The notes below the pieces were generated by a model, which worked only from the letters and a program-made list of their open reading frames with translations, searched no databases and had not been told where the DNA came from. Both the position numbers and the translations under genes were made by a program. From Flavobacterium quisquiliarum (GTDB lineage Bacteria; Bacteroidota; Bacteroidia; Flavobacteriales; Flavobacteriaceae): a stretch of 64,000 nucleotides of DNA. The stretch's first letter is position 1; every line of letters begins with the position of its first letter. Below, in pieces: positions 1 through 9,771 of the stretch. Location: the NCBI RefSeq assembly GCF_019308285.1, contig NZ_WWEM01000025.1:1-64000 (forward strand). Reading direction: 5' to 3'.

Positions 1-48
1 GGGAAGTTCGCATGTATATCCGATATTATTGCAATTCTCATATTTCTT

Positions 49-1134
49 TTAAGCAGTTTCTGCAGGCAGTTGTTTTGTAAAATACTTTTTTCTAAACCAA
101 AATGCAAGGTTTACCAGTGCTATAAGAGCAGGTACTTCTACCAAAGGACCAATAACACCTGCAAATGCCTGTCCGCTGTTTATTCCGAATACTCCAATTG
201 CCACGGCAATAGCCAATTCAAAATTATTGCCGGTGGCTGTAAACGCAATAGATGTAGCCTTTGAATAGTCAGCCCCAAAATATTTTCCTGTAAAAAAGCT
301 GATGACAAACATTAAAGTAAAGTATATGACAAGCGGTATTGCAATACGCACGACATCCATCGGGATTTGAACAATAAGTTCCCCTTTCAGGCTGAACATT
401 ACAATGATCGTAAAGAGCAGTGAAATAAGAGTAATCGGTGAGATAAACGGCACGTACTTATCCTCAAACCATTCAGAGCCTTTTAAAGCTATCAAAGCAT
501 AGCGGCTTATGATTCCCAGAGCAAATGGAATACCTAGATAGATACCCACACTCTCGGCAATCTGTGCAATGATGATATTGACTTCAAAACCATCATATCC
601 AAAATAGGGAGGTAGAATGGTTATAAAAATGTAAGCGTATACACTATAAAGCAGTACCTGAAAAATACTGTTTAGGGCAATTAGTCCTGCAGCATATTCG
701 CGGTTTCCGTCTGCCAGATCGTTCCATACCACAACCATTGCGATACAGCGTGCCAGGCCAATCAGGATCACCCCGATCATGTATTCAGGATATCCGCTTA
801 AAAACAGGAGCGCCAACAAAAACATCAAGACAGGGCCTACAATCCAGTTCAGGAATAAAGAGGCGCCCAAGACTTTAGTGTTCTTGAAAACCTGTCCCAT
901 CTGTTCGTATTTTACTTTTGCCAGTGGCGGGTACATCATCAGGATAAGTCCTATTGCCAATGGAATGTTTGTTGTTCCGCTGGAGAAAGAATTGATGAAA
1001 TCTCCGCTGGAAGGAATAAAGTATCCTATAGCCACGCCTATAGCCATAGCAAGGAAAATCCAAAGGGTCAAGAAGCGGTCAAGGAAGCTTAACTTTTTGC
1101 GTCCGACAGCTGGTGCACAGTTATTTGCTGACAT
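49..1134 (-). CDS. acr3: Arsenite efflux permease, ACR3 family
   Basis: Inner-membrane carrier that exports arsenite driven by the proton motive force. The 361-residue length and about ten hydrophobic segments fit the ACR3 (bile acid/arsenite transporter) family, not the larger ArsB. The family's essential cysteine is present in the fourth helix in the context GLARCIAMV, followed by the typical [10 protein letters not shown] stretch. The helix-break motif near the C-terminus ([18 protein letters not shown]) is also family-typical. It is the last gene of the minus-strand arsenic operon, starting 1 nt after the end of arsC, so it should be co-transcribed and ArsR-controlled. Confidence 0.95.
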   Translation of the reverse strand: MSANNCAPAVGRKKLSFLDRFLTLWIFLAMAIGVAIGYFIPSSGDFINSFSSGTTNIPLAIGLILMMYPPLAKVKYEQMGQVFKNTKVLGASLFLNWIVGPVLMFLLALLFLSGYPEYMIGVILIGLARCIAMVVVWNDLADGNREYAAGLIALNSIFQVLLYSVYAYIFITILPPYFGYDGFEVNIIIAQIAESVGIYLGIPFALGIISRYALIALKGSEWFEDKYVPFISPITLISLLFTIIVMFSLKGELIVQIPMDVVRIAIPLVIYFTLMFVISFFTGKYFGADYSKATSIAFTATGNNFELAIAVAIGVFGINSGQAFAGVIGPLVEVPALIALVNLAFWFRKKYFTKQLPAETA

Positions 1135-1135
1135 T

Positions 1136-1750
1136 TTATTTTTTTATTTGTGAGAATATGTAAAACATTTCAGTTCCAATCTGCAGACTGCGCTCCAGAT
1201 AAGTTTCTTTCTGCTGAGGCGTTCCGTCGGAAATTTTTGGATCTTCAAAAGTGATCGGGATTCTTTTCTCAGCGCCTGCTATAAACGGGCATCCACCGGC
1301 AGCCTGCGAACAGGTCATTATTGCGGCAAATCCGCTTTCAGGATTGAAATCATCATCATAGGTTTTGGAAAAACCAATGACAGGAAGTCCGTCAGGTGAA
1401 TATTTTATGGAATAAACGGGGTTTGATCCCTCTGAAAGAGTTTTGATGTTGAATCCTGAATGCTTCAAAATCTCCGCTGCCATTGGGAAAAGGGCAGTAG
1501 CCTCGGTTCCCCCCGAATAGCATGAAACGTTTTCGATGCCGTAATAGGCAGCCGCAGTCTGCGCCCAAACCTGCGAGAGATGGCTTCTTCTGGAATTGTG
1601 CGTGCAGATTAGGTTTAGTCTGGTTTCCAGCTTACCGTCCGCTTTTGTCTGAATGAAGTCGATTAGTGGCTGCAGGACTGCTTTGCGCTCTTCGGAGATC
1701 TGCTTAAAATCAAATGATTTAACGGTATTCTCAATTTGTGGATATAACAT
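1136..1750 (-). CDS. arsC: Arsenate reductase, thioredoxin-coupled LMW-phosphatase type
   Basis: Cytoplasmic enzyme (204 aa) predicted to reduce arsenate to arsenite for export by the adjacent Acr3. The low-molecular-weight phosphatase P-loop is visible as CTHNSRRS, with the nucleophile at about C49 (C-x5-R). Further on, CSQAAGGCP gives a C-x6-C pair that matches the spacing of the resolving cysteines Cys82 and Cys89 of the Staphylococcus aureus ArsC, so a triple-cysteine thioredoxin-linked mechanism is likely. About 45 N-terminal residues precede the P-loop, which is longer than in the staphylococcal enzyme. It could act as a protein tyrosine phosphatase, but the cysteine pair and operon favour arsenate. 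Confidence 0.9.
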   Translation of the reverse strand: MLYPQIENTVKSFDFKQISEERKAVLQPLIDFIQTKADGKLETRLNLICTHNSRRSHLSQVWAQTAAAYYGIENVSCYSGGTEATALFPMAAEILKHSGFNIKTLSEGSNPVYSIKYSPDGLPVIGFSKTYDDDFNPESGFAAIMTCSQAAGGCPFIAGAEKRIPITFEDPKISDGTPQQKETYLERSLQIGTEMFYIFSQIKK

Positions 1751-1792
1751 AGTTTTTTGGCTGTAAAGGTTTATTGATTTTCTGTTTAATGA

Positions 1793-2266
1793 TTAGCAGC
1801 ATCCTCCGCCCGGAGTGCATGAAGCGCCATTATCAGTATTTAGCTGAGATAATTTTACTTTTGGCTTATCAGAGGCAATGCCGCACTGCTCCTGAGCAAG
1901 GCAGGCTGTCTGTTTATTCAGCAGAGTGAAGTTTCTGCCGTTAAAATCCAAATCGTATTTACCGATAGTTGTGTTCTGGTACTCCACTTCAATTTCATGG
2001 TCTTCAATTCCCAATACTTTTTCTGAAAGCTCAATGATGTGAATCAGCTTTCCGGGTTTAAGCCTGTGTTCGTAGTCGCTGGCATCCCAAAGCTGGAAAT
2101 TTACAACCGTTTCTTTTCTTACTGTTCCTCCGCAGTCGATGAAGTTTTTGGTAACCAGGCCTACTTCAGTCACGTGGAAATATTCCGGTACAAATGTGCC
2201 GTTGGGCAGTTCAAAATTTACAGCTTCAACTGTTTTAAGCACTTCTTTAATTTCTGAAAGTTTCAT
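1793..2266 (-). CDS. DUF6428 family protein of arsenic operons
   Basis: A 157-aa soluble protein of unknown function, recognised as the DUF6428-type protein that sits between arsR and arsC in Flavobacteriia. It has no signal peptide or membrane segment. The body is mixed alpha/beta, and the C-terminus ends in a glycine-cysteine tail, CTPGGGCC; other cysteines occur in CLAQEQC and DCGG. The clustered thiols suggest arsenite or other soft-metal binding, perhaps as a chaperone or sensor, but this is inference. It is flanked by the GNAT gene (34 nt upstream) and arsC (42 nt downstream) on the same strand. Confidence 0.75.
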   Translation of the reverse strand: MKLSEIKEVLKTVEAVNFELPNGTFVPEYFHVTEVGLVTKNFIDCGGTVRKETVVNFQLWDASDYEHRLKPGKLIHIIELSEKVLGIEDHEIEVEYQNTTIGKYDLDFNGRNFTLLNKQTACLAQEQCGIASDKPKVKLSQLNTDNGASCTPGGGCC

Positions 2267-2299
2267 GTTTTTTTATATTTAGTTCAACTATATTTTTTA

Positions 2300-2785
2300 T
2301 TAGATAATAACGGAGCTTCTTCTTTCAAGAATCGCAGTATCTCTCCAGATACCATTTTGTTTTCCAATTTTCTCCCTTACACCAAGTATCCTGAAACCTG
2401 CTTTTTCATGAATGCGCAGACTTGCTGTATTCTCAGGAAAGATCCCTGCCTGAAGTGTCCAGATTCCTTCTGCTTCGCTCTGCCGGACAAGTTCATTTAA
2501 AAGAGCAAGCCCGATTCCTTTTCCTGAATGTGCTGGATCCACATATACGCTCACCTCTGCAACCCCTGCATAAACGCAGCGTGAAGAAACAGGGGTAAGG
2601 GAAGCCCAGCCAATTGCCTTGCCATCTTCCTGCATCACAACTCGGCAGGACTTAAGATGTGACTGATCCCAGTTTTCCCATGAAGGGGCGCTGGTCTGGA
2701 AAGTCGCATTGCCGGTATCTATCCCTTTTTGGTAAATTAATTTTACCTGATCCCAGTGTTTATCCGAAAGTTTTCTGATTTCCAT
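2300..2785 (-). CDS. arsN: ArsN-like GNAT N-acetyltransferase
   Basis: Predicted 161-aa acetyltransferase of the phosphinothricin/ArsN type. The acetyl-CoA loop is visible as HSGKGIGLALL (R/Q-x-x-G-x-G/A form), followed by the conserved IFPENTASLRIHEKAGF stretch. ArsN proteins acetylate organoarsenicals such as arsinothricin; relatives acetylate phosphinothricin. I chose the ATG at 2785, which begins MEIRKL. It lies 10 nt after the arsR stop and has an A-rich upstream region, whereas the longer reading from 2845 overlaps arsR and adds 20 residues absent from family proteins. Exact substrate is inferred from the operon only. Confidence 0.8.
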   Translation of the reverse strand: MEIRKLSDKHWDQVKLIYQKGIDTGNATFQTSAPSWENWDQSHLKSCRVVMQEDGKAIGWASLTPVSSRCVYAGVAEVSVYVDPAHSGKGIGLALLNELVRQSEAEGIWTLQAGIFPENTASLRIHEKAGFRILGVREKIGKQNGIWRDTAILERRSSVII

Positions 2786-2795
2786 ATCTTTTAGA

Positions 2796-3128
2796 TTAAC
2801 AGCATTCGCTTCTCTTTTTTGCAAGATTTGCTGATATATGCTCAAAAAAGCCTTTTATCTTTTCCAGTCCGGGTTCATTGATGCAGTAGCAGATAGAATT
2901 TCCTTCGATGCTTCCTTTAATCAGACCTGCATTTTTCAATTCTTTCAAATGCTGTGAAACTGTCGGCTGCGAAAGGGGAAGTTCGTTTACAATATCTCCG
3001 CAGATGCAGGCATCCACTTTTAATAAGTATTCCATAATAGCAATACGCGCAGGATGGCCTAATGCTTTGGCTAAAACAGCCAGCTCATTCTGGCTTTCTG
3101 TAAAGTGATCTGTTTTTGTTGTTCCCAT
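2796..3128 (-). CDS. arsR: ArsR-family arsenic-responsive repressor
   Basis: Winged-helix metalloregulator (110 aa) expected to repress its own operon and release DNA on binding As(III). The sequence has the alpha-3 CxC metal motif in context DACICGDIV, then the recognition helix SQPTVSQHLKELKNAGLI, and a C-terminal SECC that may supply a further thiol. The start is set at the ATG at 3128 (MGTTKTDHF); the extra 12 residues of the longer frame read through the operator palindrome and are not protein-like. First gene of the five-gene operon. Confidence 0.93.
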   Translation of the reverse strand: MGTTKTDHFTESQNELAVLAKALGHPARIAIMEYLLKVDACICGDIVNELPLSQPTVSQHLKELKNAGLIKGSIEGNSICYCINEPGLEKIKGFFEHISANLAKKRSECC

Positions 3129-3140
3129 CGTCTTATATTT

Positions 3141-3160
3141 ATATTGCAATATTACGATAT
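3141..3160 (-). promoter_or_regulatory. Probable ArsR operator upstream of arsR
   Basis: A 20-bp near-palindrome lies 13 nt upstream of the arsR start. The half sites are ATATTGCAAT and ATTACGATAT; 8 of 10 positions are symmetric. Size and position fit the dyad operators bound by ArsR/SmtB repressors. Binding is inferred, not shown. Confidence 0.7.
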
Positions 3161-3164
3161 ACAA

Positions 3165-3430
3165 TTTAAAGAAAAAAAGATTTTATGTTTTTCTTTTGCT
3201 GGGTAAGATGCATGATCCGCAGAGGGCGCCCAGATTGTCCATAGCCGCGGTAAAGAAGGAAAGCAGTACCTGAATTATTTTTTAACGGCAGCTGAAAATG
3301 AGGCAGAGCTTATAAAATCATAGGTGCGGCGGAAGATTGCGGACAGACTCTATTGCCTGAGGGGCATACGCTTAGGAATTATACAGCTGGATTAGTTTTA
3401 GATTTGATCCGGGATTAGGTGGTAAGCAGA
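3165..3430. other. Intergenic stretch between ars and RND operons
   Basis: No open frame with convincing codon use is present. It is more GC-rich than typical intergenic DNA here and may be decayed coding sequence, but I recognise no family. Promoter elements for the ars operon probably lie next to the operator at its left end. Confidence 0.4.
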
Positions 3431-3462
3431 AAAGGAGCCCTGTTAAAAAACAGGGCTCCTTT
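3431..3462 (-). terminator. Intrinsic terminator of the RND efflux operon
   Basis: A perfect 12-bp stem (AAAGGAGCCCTG and its complement) with an 8-nt loop lies 24 nt beyond the stop of the outer membrane factor gene. On the minus strand it is followed by a short T run; the plus side carries a long A run. It insulates the efflux operon from the ars promoter region. Confidence 0.8.
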
Positions 3463-3486
3463 AAAAAAAAATAAAAATGAAAACTA

Positions 3487-4923
3487 CTAATTCCAGCCGC
3501 CGCCTAAGGCTTTATAAACATTAACAAAAGCATTCATCTGCTGTTTTTTGGTTTCGATAAGTTCAAACTTAGATTCTAAAGCATCTTTCTGGGTCAGTAA
3601 AACTTCCATATAATCTGCCCTGGCAGAACTAAATAAGTTATTGGATATCTGAACAGATTCGTTTAAAGCATCAACTTGTTTTGACTTCAAATCATAGCTT
3701 TTTGCTGTATTTTGAATTTTAGAAAGCTGATTCGCAACTTCAACATAAGCGTTTACCAAAGTTCTTTCATAATTGTAAACTGCCTGAATTTGTTTGGCGC
3801 TTGCAGTAAGATAACTTGCCTTAATAGCATTTCTGTTGATCAGAGGAGCAACCAAATCTCCGGCTATGGAATACAATAGAGATTCTGGAGAAGTCAGCAG
3901 ATACTTGGCATTGAAAGCTTCATAACCAATTCCTGCTGAAATGCCCAGCGATGGATAAAATTTAGCTTTAGCGGCCTTAATGTCGAGTTTTGCAGCGATT
4001 AGTTCCATTTCTGCTTTTTTAATGTCGGGACGATTCTCCAGAAGCTGAGAAGGCACTCCGGCATGAATATCTGCAGGAGTTATAGAACTGAATGTATTGC
4101 TGTTTCTGGCAATTTTTTGAGGAAAACGCCCCAACAGGAAATTGATTTTATTTTCTGTTTCGGTTATCTGCTGCTGTATGTCAAACTGAATGCTTTGCGT
4201 GCTTAAAATCTGAGCCTCAAACCGGCGTACAGCCAGTTCGTTTACCCTTGCCGCTTCTTTTTGTATTTTTACGACTTTTAATGCATTGGTCTGAATGTCA
4301 ATATTTTGTATGATGATTTTCAATTGATTATCCAATGCTAAAAGTTCGTAATACGAATCGGCTATTTCTGCAATCAAATTGGTAACTACAAAATTCTTTC
4401 CTTCAATAGAACCTAAATAACGGTTTAAAGCTGCTTTTTTAGCATTATGCAGTTTGTTCCAAATATCGATTTCCCAACTTGAAGTCAGCGCAAAACGATA
4501 ATTAGGAAGCGGATCTGGTGTTTCTTTCCCAGGCATAATTTCTGTTGTAGCTTCACCAGAACCTGTGCTTGTGTATCTTCCTGACTTCGTTACATCTGCA
4601 CCGGCGCTAAAACCTACAAAAGGCAGGTATTCTCCTTTTCGTGCTTTTACTTCGCTTCTGGCAATTTCAATTTCCTGAAGTGTGATGTTTAATTCCTGAT
4701 TGTTTTTTAAAGCGATATCAATCAGATTTTCTAAATTTTCGTCTGTAAAATAACTTCTCCATTTTACTTTTCCGGTATTTAGAGTGTCTAAGCCAGTGTC
4801 AGCATAGTTTTCTGGCAGTGTTTTGTTTTCTGTTTTTTCTACAATAGTTGTCGTTTTACAACCCGCTATGGTGAGTAATACGCAGGCAAGACCTGCGTAT
4901 TTTATATTTCTGTTATTCTTCAT
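3487..4923 (-). CDS. RND efflux outer membrane factor (NodT/OprM-like lipoprotein)
   Basis: Outer-membrane exit duct (478 aa) of a tripartite RND pump. The start is placed at the ATG at 4923, giving a short signal sequence with lipobox LTIAGC, so the protein is probably lipidated at Cys. Two OEP repeats are visible, with the conserved ENRPDIKKAEMELIAAKLDIKAAKAKFYPSL segment of NodT-family proteins. The longer frame adds 18 residues inside the upstream pump gene and is rejected. The gene overlaps the pump stop by 11 nt, indicating translational coupling. Substrate is unknown. Confidence 0.93.
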   Translation of the reverse strand: MKNNRNIKYAGLACVLLTIAGCKTTTIVEKTENKTLPENYADTGLDTLNTGKVKWRSYFTDENLENLIDIALKNNQELNITLQEIEIARSEVKARKGEYLPFVGFSAGADVTKSGRYTSTGSGEATTEIMPGKETPDPLPNYRFALTSSWEIDIWNKLHNAKKAALNRYLGSIEGKNFVVTNLIAEIADSYYELLALDNQLKIIIQNIDIQTNALKVVKIQKEAARVNELAVRRFEAQILSTQSIQFDIQQQITETENKINFLLGRFPQKIARNSNTFSSITPADIHAGVPSQLLENRPDIKKAEMELIAAKLDIKAAKAKFYPSLGISAGIGYEAFNAKYLLTSPESLLYSIAGDLVAPLINRNAIKASYLTASAKQIQAVYNYERTLVNAYVEVANQLSKIQNTAKSYDLKSKQVDALNESVQISNNLFSSARADYMEVLLTQKDALESKFELIETKKQQMNAFVNVYKALGGGWN

Positions 4924-7900
4924 TTTCCTCCGTTTGATTGTTTGTTGAAAAATCATGTACATGATGCATAAAATCATCAGATAATGAACTTTCTTCTTCT
5001 CCTTTAATTAGTTTTCGGCCTTGAGCCAATGAACCAAAAATGTAGTATAGCCCCGGAACAATAATTACTCCGAAAATGGTTCCGAAAAGCATTCCACCAA
5101 GCGCGGATCCTCCAATAGTTCTGTTACCGATTGCACCCGCTCCAGAAGCGAAAATCAACGGAATCAATCCTGCAATAAAGGCAAATGATGTCATTAAGAT
5201 TGGTCTGAAACGAACCTTAGCGCCTTCAATAGCGGCTTCGAGAATGGTAGCGCCCTGCTGGTGTTTGAGGACGGCAAATTCGACTATCAATACGGCATTT
5301 TTACCGAGCAGTCCGACCAACATAATTAATCCGATTTGCGCATAAATATCGTTTTGTAAGCCCATCATTTGAAGAATGACAAACGAACCTAAAATTCCAA
5401 CAGGAATCGATAAAATCACTGAAAACGGAATAATAAAACTCTCATATTGCGCAGCTAACACAAAATAAACGAAAGCCAATACGACTAAAAAGATGTAAAG
5501 TGATTCGTTACCTCGTCCAGCTTCATCATAAGAAAGACCTTCCCATGCAATATCATATCCTTTAGGCAATGTTTTAAGCGCTGTTTCCTGTACTGCTTTA
5601 ATGGCATCAGCAGTGGTGTATCCTTTTGCAGGCTGACCCTGAATAGCAGCAGAATTATACATGTTGTAACGCGTGATCTCATTAGGTCCCTGTGTTTTTT
5701 TAAGCGTCATAAAAGCAGAATAAGGCACCATTTCTCCATGATCATTTTTTACATAGAGATTCAATATATCTGACGGAAGTCTTCTGAATTTTGGATCAGA
5801 CTGCACGTATAATTTAAAGAAACGTCCAAATTTGATGAATCCTTGTTCGTAGGTACTTCCGATTAGAATGTTGAGGTTTTCCATCGCTTTACCAATAGAA
5901 ACTCCTTTCTGCATCGCTAAATCATTGTTGATCTCTAATTCATACTGCGGATAATTGGCAGCGAAGAATGTAAACAAACCAGAAAGCTCTTTACGTTTGC
6001 CTAATTCGGCCATAAACTGCTTGTTGATTTTGTCAAAGTCCTGATAATTGGTATTGGTTGTTTTGTCTAACAAACGCATAGAAAAACCTCCAGAAGAACC
6101 AAATCCTGGAATTGCAGGCGGTTCAAAAAACTCTACAACAGCACCCAGATCTTTAGATTTCTTTTCTAACTCTTCCATGATTTCTGTAACAGAATGTTTT
6201 CTGTCCGACCACGATTTCAAGTTAATCAAACACGTTCCAGCATTAGAACCACGGCCTTCCGTCATGATTTCGTAACCCGCCAAAGAAGAAACCGATTCAA
6301 CACCTTCAACCTTTTCACAGATTTTCTGCAGTTTCTGCGCTACCTGATTGGTTCTTTCTAAAGTTGCACCCGGTGGTGTTTGAATGATTCCGTAAATAGT
6401 TCCCTGATCCTCACTCGGAATAAATCCAGAAGGTAAAACTTGATTTTCTATAAAAATGAAAGCACAGAACGCAATTAAAATTCCGAAAGTTAGAACTCTT
6501 CGGCTCACAATTGTTTTTAGAACGACAACATAACGGCCTGTAAGTCTTTCAAACCATCTGTTAAAAGCATCAAGAGACTTCGTCAAGATATTTCCTTTTT
6601 TCTCTTTTCCGTGATTGTTTTTCAAAAGAATCGCACAAAGAACAGGAGTAAGGGTTAAAGCCACAATTGCTGAAATAATAATCGAGCTTGACATGGTAAC
6701 CGAAAATTGTCTATAAAAAGTTCCAACCGGACCCGACATAAACGAAACAGGGATAAAAACCGAAACCATAACGGCTGTAATGGCGATAATCGCACCTCCA
6801 ATTTCACCCAAAACTAATTTTACAGCATGGTAAGGCGTAATATGCGGAAATTCTTCAAACTTGGCATGGACGGCCTCGACAACGACAATCGCGTTATCAA
6901 CTACAATTCCTATCGCTAATACCAATGAAAATAGGGTTACCAAGTTGATTGACATTCCAAACATCTGGATCACAAAGAAAGCTCCAACCAAAGAAACTGG
7001 AACGGCAATAATTGGAATTAAAGTGGAGCGCCAATCTCCTAAAAATATAAATACAACTAAGGCAACCAAAATAAAGGCATCTCTCAAAGTATGAACCACC
7101 TGATCGATAGAAGCATCTAAGAATTGCGAAACGTCATAACTGATTTTATAATCCATTCCTGGAGGAAAACTTGCTTTCATTTCTTCCAGTTTCGCTTTAA
7201 CGTCATTGATTACGTCGCTTGCATTACTTCCGTAGTTTTGTTTTAATACAATTGCGGCAGAAGGATGACCATCTAGATTGGAGTAAATATCAAAGAATTC
7301 ACTTCCTAATTCTACTTTTGCAATGTCTTTTAAGCGAATGCTTTCACCTTCAGAATTCGCACGGACAATTACATTTTCGTATTGTTTTGGCTCGTCGTAT
7401 CTTCCTTTATAAGTCAATACATATTCTAAAGATTGTGCTGCAATACCAGAACTTTGTCCTAATCGTCCCGGACGGCCAATAATACTTTGTTCTTGTAAAA
7501 CTTCCATCACTTCTTCAACAGAAATTTTGTAAGCTCGCATTCGGTCAGGATTCAACCAAACACGCATGGCATATTTACGGCTTCCTAAAATTTGAGTTCT
7601 CGCAACACCTTTAACACGGCTGATTTCCGGAATCATTTTTACATCAGCGTAGTTGTAAAGGAATTTTTCATCCATGCTTTTGCTTTTCGAATAAAGATTC
7701 ACATACATCAGCATGCTGGGCTGAATAGGGGTAATAACAACTCCTTCACGCTGAACCAGTTCAGGTAATAATGGCATTACCTGATCGACCCTTGTTTTGA
7801 CTCTGATTACAGCTTCATTAGGATCGGTTCCTGGTTCAAAAATGATTCTAAGTGTTGCTTCTCCAGCACTTGTGGCATCTGTCGCCATATAACGCACACC

Positions 7901-8119
7901 TTGTGTACCGTTAAGCGAATTCTCTAAGGTGATTAAAGTAGATTTTACCAATACATCGGCACTTGCTCCCGGATAAGCAATAAAGATATTTACAGTTGTG
8001 GGCGCAATTTGAGGGAATTGCGAAATAGGTAGCTGTTTGATCGACAGCGTGCCTATAAATACAATTATAATCGAAATTATAATTGCAAAAACGGGTCTAT
8101 GTATAAATTTATTAAACAT
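4913..8119 (-). CDS. RND multidrug efflux transporter, HAE1 family
   Basis: Inner-membrane proton/drug antiporter of the AcrB/MexB type (1068 aa, full length). It has the N-terminal helix, two large periplasmic porter/docking regions and twelve predicted membrane helices. The TM4 proton-relay motif reads VVDNAIVVVEAVHAK, so one of the two AcrB aspartates (D407/D408) is asparagine, as is common in Bacteroidota homologues. The TM10 lysine is kept in LLGKNAVLIVEFA. Expected to form a trimer with the adjacent adaptor and outer membrane factor and to export hydrophobic or amphiphilic toxicants. No local regulator is seen. Confidence 0.95.
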   Translation of the reverse strand: MFNKFIHRPVFAIIISIIIVFIGTLSIKQLPISQFPQIAPTTVNIFIAYPGASADVLVKSTLITLENSLNGTQGVRYMATDATSAGEATLRIIFEPGTDPNEAVIRVKTRVDQVMPLLPELVQREGVVITPIQPSMLMYVNLYSKSKSMDEKFLYNYADVKMIPEISRVKGVARTQILGSRKYAMRVWLNPDRMRAYKISVEEVMEVLQEQSIIGRPGRLGQSSGIAAQSLEYVLTYKGRYDEPKQYENVIVRANSEGESIRLKDIAKVELGSEFFDIYSNLDGHPSAAIVLKQNYGSNASDVINDVKAKLEEMKASFPPGMDYKISYDVSQFLDASIDQVVHTLRDAFILVALVVFIFLGDWRSTLIPIIAVPVSLVGAFFVIQMFGMSINLVTLFSLVLAIGIVVDNAIVVVEAVHAKFEEFPHITPYHAVKLVLGEIGGAIIAITAVMVSVFIPVSFMSGPVGTFYRQFSVTMSSSIIISAIVALTLTPVLCAILLKNNHGKEKKGNILTKSLDAFNRWFERLTGRYVVVLKTIVSRRVLTFGILIAFCAFIFIENQVLPSGFIPSEDQGTIYGIIQTPPGATLERTNQVAQKLQKICEKVEGVESVSSLAGYEIMTEGRGSNAGTCLINLKSWSDRKHSVTEIMEELEKKSKDLGAVVEFFEPPAIPGFGSSGGFSMRLLDKTTNTNYQDFDKINKQFMAELGKRKELSGLFTFFAANYPQYELEINNDLAMQKGVSIGKAMENLNILIGSTYEQGFIKFGRFFKLYVQSDPKFRRLPSDILNLYVKNDHGEMVPYSAFMTLKKTQGPNEITRYNMYNSAAIQGQPAKGYTTADAIKAVQETALKTLPKGYDIAWEGLSYDEAGRGNESLYIFLVVLAFVYFVLAAQYESFIIPFSVILSIPVGILGSFVILQMMGLQNDIYAQIGLIMLVGLLGKNAVLIVEFAVLKHQQGATILEAAIEGAKVRFRPILMTSFAFIAGLIPLIFASGAGAIGNRTIGGSALGGMLFGTIFGVIIVPGLYYIFGSLAQGRKLIKGEEESSLSDDFMHHVHDFSTNNQTEENEE

Positions 8120-8140
8120 TTCTTTTTCTTTTAGATTCGG

Positions 8141-9223
8141 TTATTCCGCATACAGTTCTAAGTTGGACATAACCGATTCGGGTTTTAAAACTTCGTAGTC
8201 TATTTTTTGATTTTCTTTTACAAGACGAAGTCCCTCTAAAAGTATTTTATCATGAATCGACAAACCTTCTTTTATTACAAATAGGTGAGGCATTTCCGCG
8301 GCAATAACAACCTCTCTCGATTTTACTGCATTGTTTTTATCAATTACATATACATATTTCTTGTCCAAAACTTCAAATGTGGCTTTCTGAGGTATCAGCA
8401 TAGCATTTTTCAGTTCTATCGGCATCTGGATGCTTCCGGTTTCCCCGTGTCGTAACAATCTTTTTGGATTTGGAAAAACAGCTCTAAAAGGAATATTTCC
8501 TGTTTCATTATCAAAATCGGCTTCAATGGTTTCTACAACTCCGGGATATTGGAATTTTTTATTGTTGGCCATCAATAAATAAACTTTCATTTTACCATTT
8601 TTTCCTGCTTTTTCCTGATAATCTAAATATTCAGATTCCGGTACATTATAATATACCCACATTGAACTGTTGTCTGCCAATTCTGTAAGCAGTTCGCCTT
8701 CATCAACTAAACTTCCCTGACGGACATGAAATTTATCGATGATTCCGTCAAAAGGCGCTCTGATTTCTGTAAACTGAAGATGAACTTTGCTTAAGGCCAT
8801 TTCAGCATTTGCTTTTTCCAGTTTGGCTTTTGCCATTGCCAGTTCATTTGGAGAAACCACTTTTTCGTCAGCTAATTTTTTAGCATTTTGGTATTCTATT
8901 GAGCTGAAACTTACTTCTGCTTTAGATTTTTTTAATTCGGCTTCATAAAGCGCAGGCATAATTTTAAACAACAGCTGGCCTTTTTTAACCATTTGTCCTT
9001 CATCTACATAAATTTTTTCAAGGTAACCGCGCTCTTGCGCTCTTATTTCGATATGTTGAATAGAGTGTATCTGCGATACATAATCTTTTGTAATGGTAGT
9101 ATCTTTTTCAATTGGATTCGTAACCAGAAATTTGGTTTTTTGCTCTTTTTCTCCTTCTTTTTTAGAGTTGCAGCCTGCAAAAACTAATGCACATAAAGAC
9201 ATGAGCATGAAAATTCTTTTCAT
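8141..9223 (-). CDS. RND periplasmic adaptor subunit (membrane fusion protein)
   Basis: AcrA-like adaptor (360 aa), first gene of the efflux operon, ending 21 nt before the pump. The start at 9223 (MKRIFMLMSL) gives a lipoprotein signal ending at FAGC; the longer frame adds 36 non-typical residues. The order is split lipoyl domain (DEGQMVKKGQLLFKI and IRAPFDGIIDK), an alpha-helical hairpin between the lipoyl halves, a beta-barrel, and a C-terminal membrane-proximal domain. It bridges the inner-membrane pump and outer-membrane duct in the periplasm. Confidence 0.93.
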   Translation of the reverse strand: MKRIFMLMSLCALVFAGCNSKKEGEKEQKTKFLVTNPIEKDTTITKDYVSQIHSIQHIEIRAQERGYLEKIYVDEGQMVKKGQLLFKIMPALYEAELKKSKAEVSFSSIEYQNAKKLADEKVVSPNELAMAKAKLEKANAEMALSKVHLQFTEIRAPFDGIIDKFHVRQGSLVDEGELLTELADNSSMWVYYNVPESEYLDYQEKAGKNGKMKVYLLMANNKKFQYPGVVETIEADFDNETGNIPFRAVFPNPKRLLRHGETGSIQMPIELKNAMLIPQKATFEVLDKKYVYVIDKNNAVKSREVVIAAEMPHLFVIKEGLSIHDKILLEGLRLVKENQKIDYEVLKPESVMSNLELYAE

Positions 9224-9381
9224 AATAATTTCAGAATTAAAACGTAATGATTTTGATTTTTTTAACAGCCTTAAATAAGGCTGAAGTATTCCACATCCGT
9301 TTGCCGGCTTAGAGAAATCATCTGCTGGCAAAGGATAAAACGGTAAATTGGAAATAGTTTGTGACTACTTAGGATAAAAAA

Positions 9382-9771
9382 TCAAATTCTGAAAACTTGA
9401 AATCGAAGGTATACTTTATTAGAAAGTAAGGCGAAAATTTTAAAGTTATTAGCCTTTTTGTTAAAGGCAGGACACACTGCAAATTTATTGCGGCGCAGGA
9501 AATGTAAAAAGCAGCTGCTTTTTACAAGCTGTTTTTGAATGGTGGAAAAATTTTCTTCATTTTCTTCATTATCTAAAAGACAGCATTTTCTTTTGAAGGT
9601 TTCAACAAAATGTCTTTTAGCCAGATAAGCTCCCATATCGGACTTTATTTCCTGAAGTGCTGCAGGGTGCGGTTTTTTCTCTGAGAATTGGCTGCTGCTT
9701 GTATATACACTGCCATATCCCATTAACAGGACAACAAGTGACAGGGTAAAACTAGCAAACCATTTTTTCAT
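9382..9771 (-). CDS. Small secreted protein upstream of the RND operon
   Basis: A 129-aa protein of unknown function. The N-terminus is a signal peptide or membrane anchor (MKKWFASFTLSLVVLLMGYG). The mature part is basic, with four cysteines (a CC pair, then one in SSCFLHF and one in FAVCPAF), and no domain is recognised. It lies 158 nt upstream of the adaptor gene on the same strand, so it may be the first gene of the efflux transcript. Similar small proteins precede heavy-metal or RND efflux genes in Flavobacterium, but I cannot assign a role. Confidence 0.6.
   Translation of the reverse strand: MKKWFASFTLSLVVLLMGYGSVYTSSSQFSEKKPHPAALQEIKSDMGAYLAKRHFVETFKRKCCLLDNEENEENFSTIQKQLVKSSCFLHFLRRNKFAVCPAFNKKANNFKIFALLSNKVYLRFQVFRI

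Noticed and set aside
779..1153. Plus-strand frame of 124 codons
   Set aside because: Lies opposite acr3; the membrane-protein codons on the minus strand explain it.
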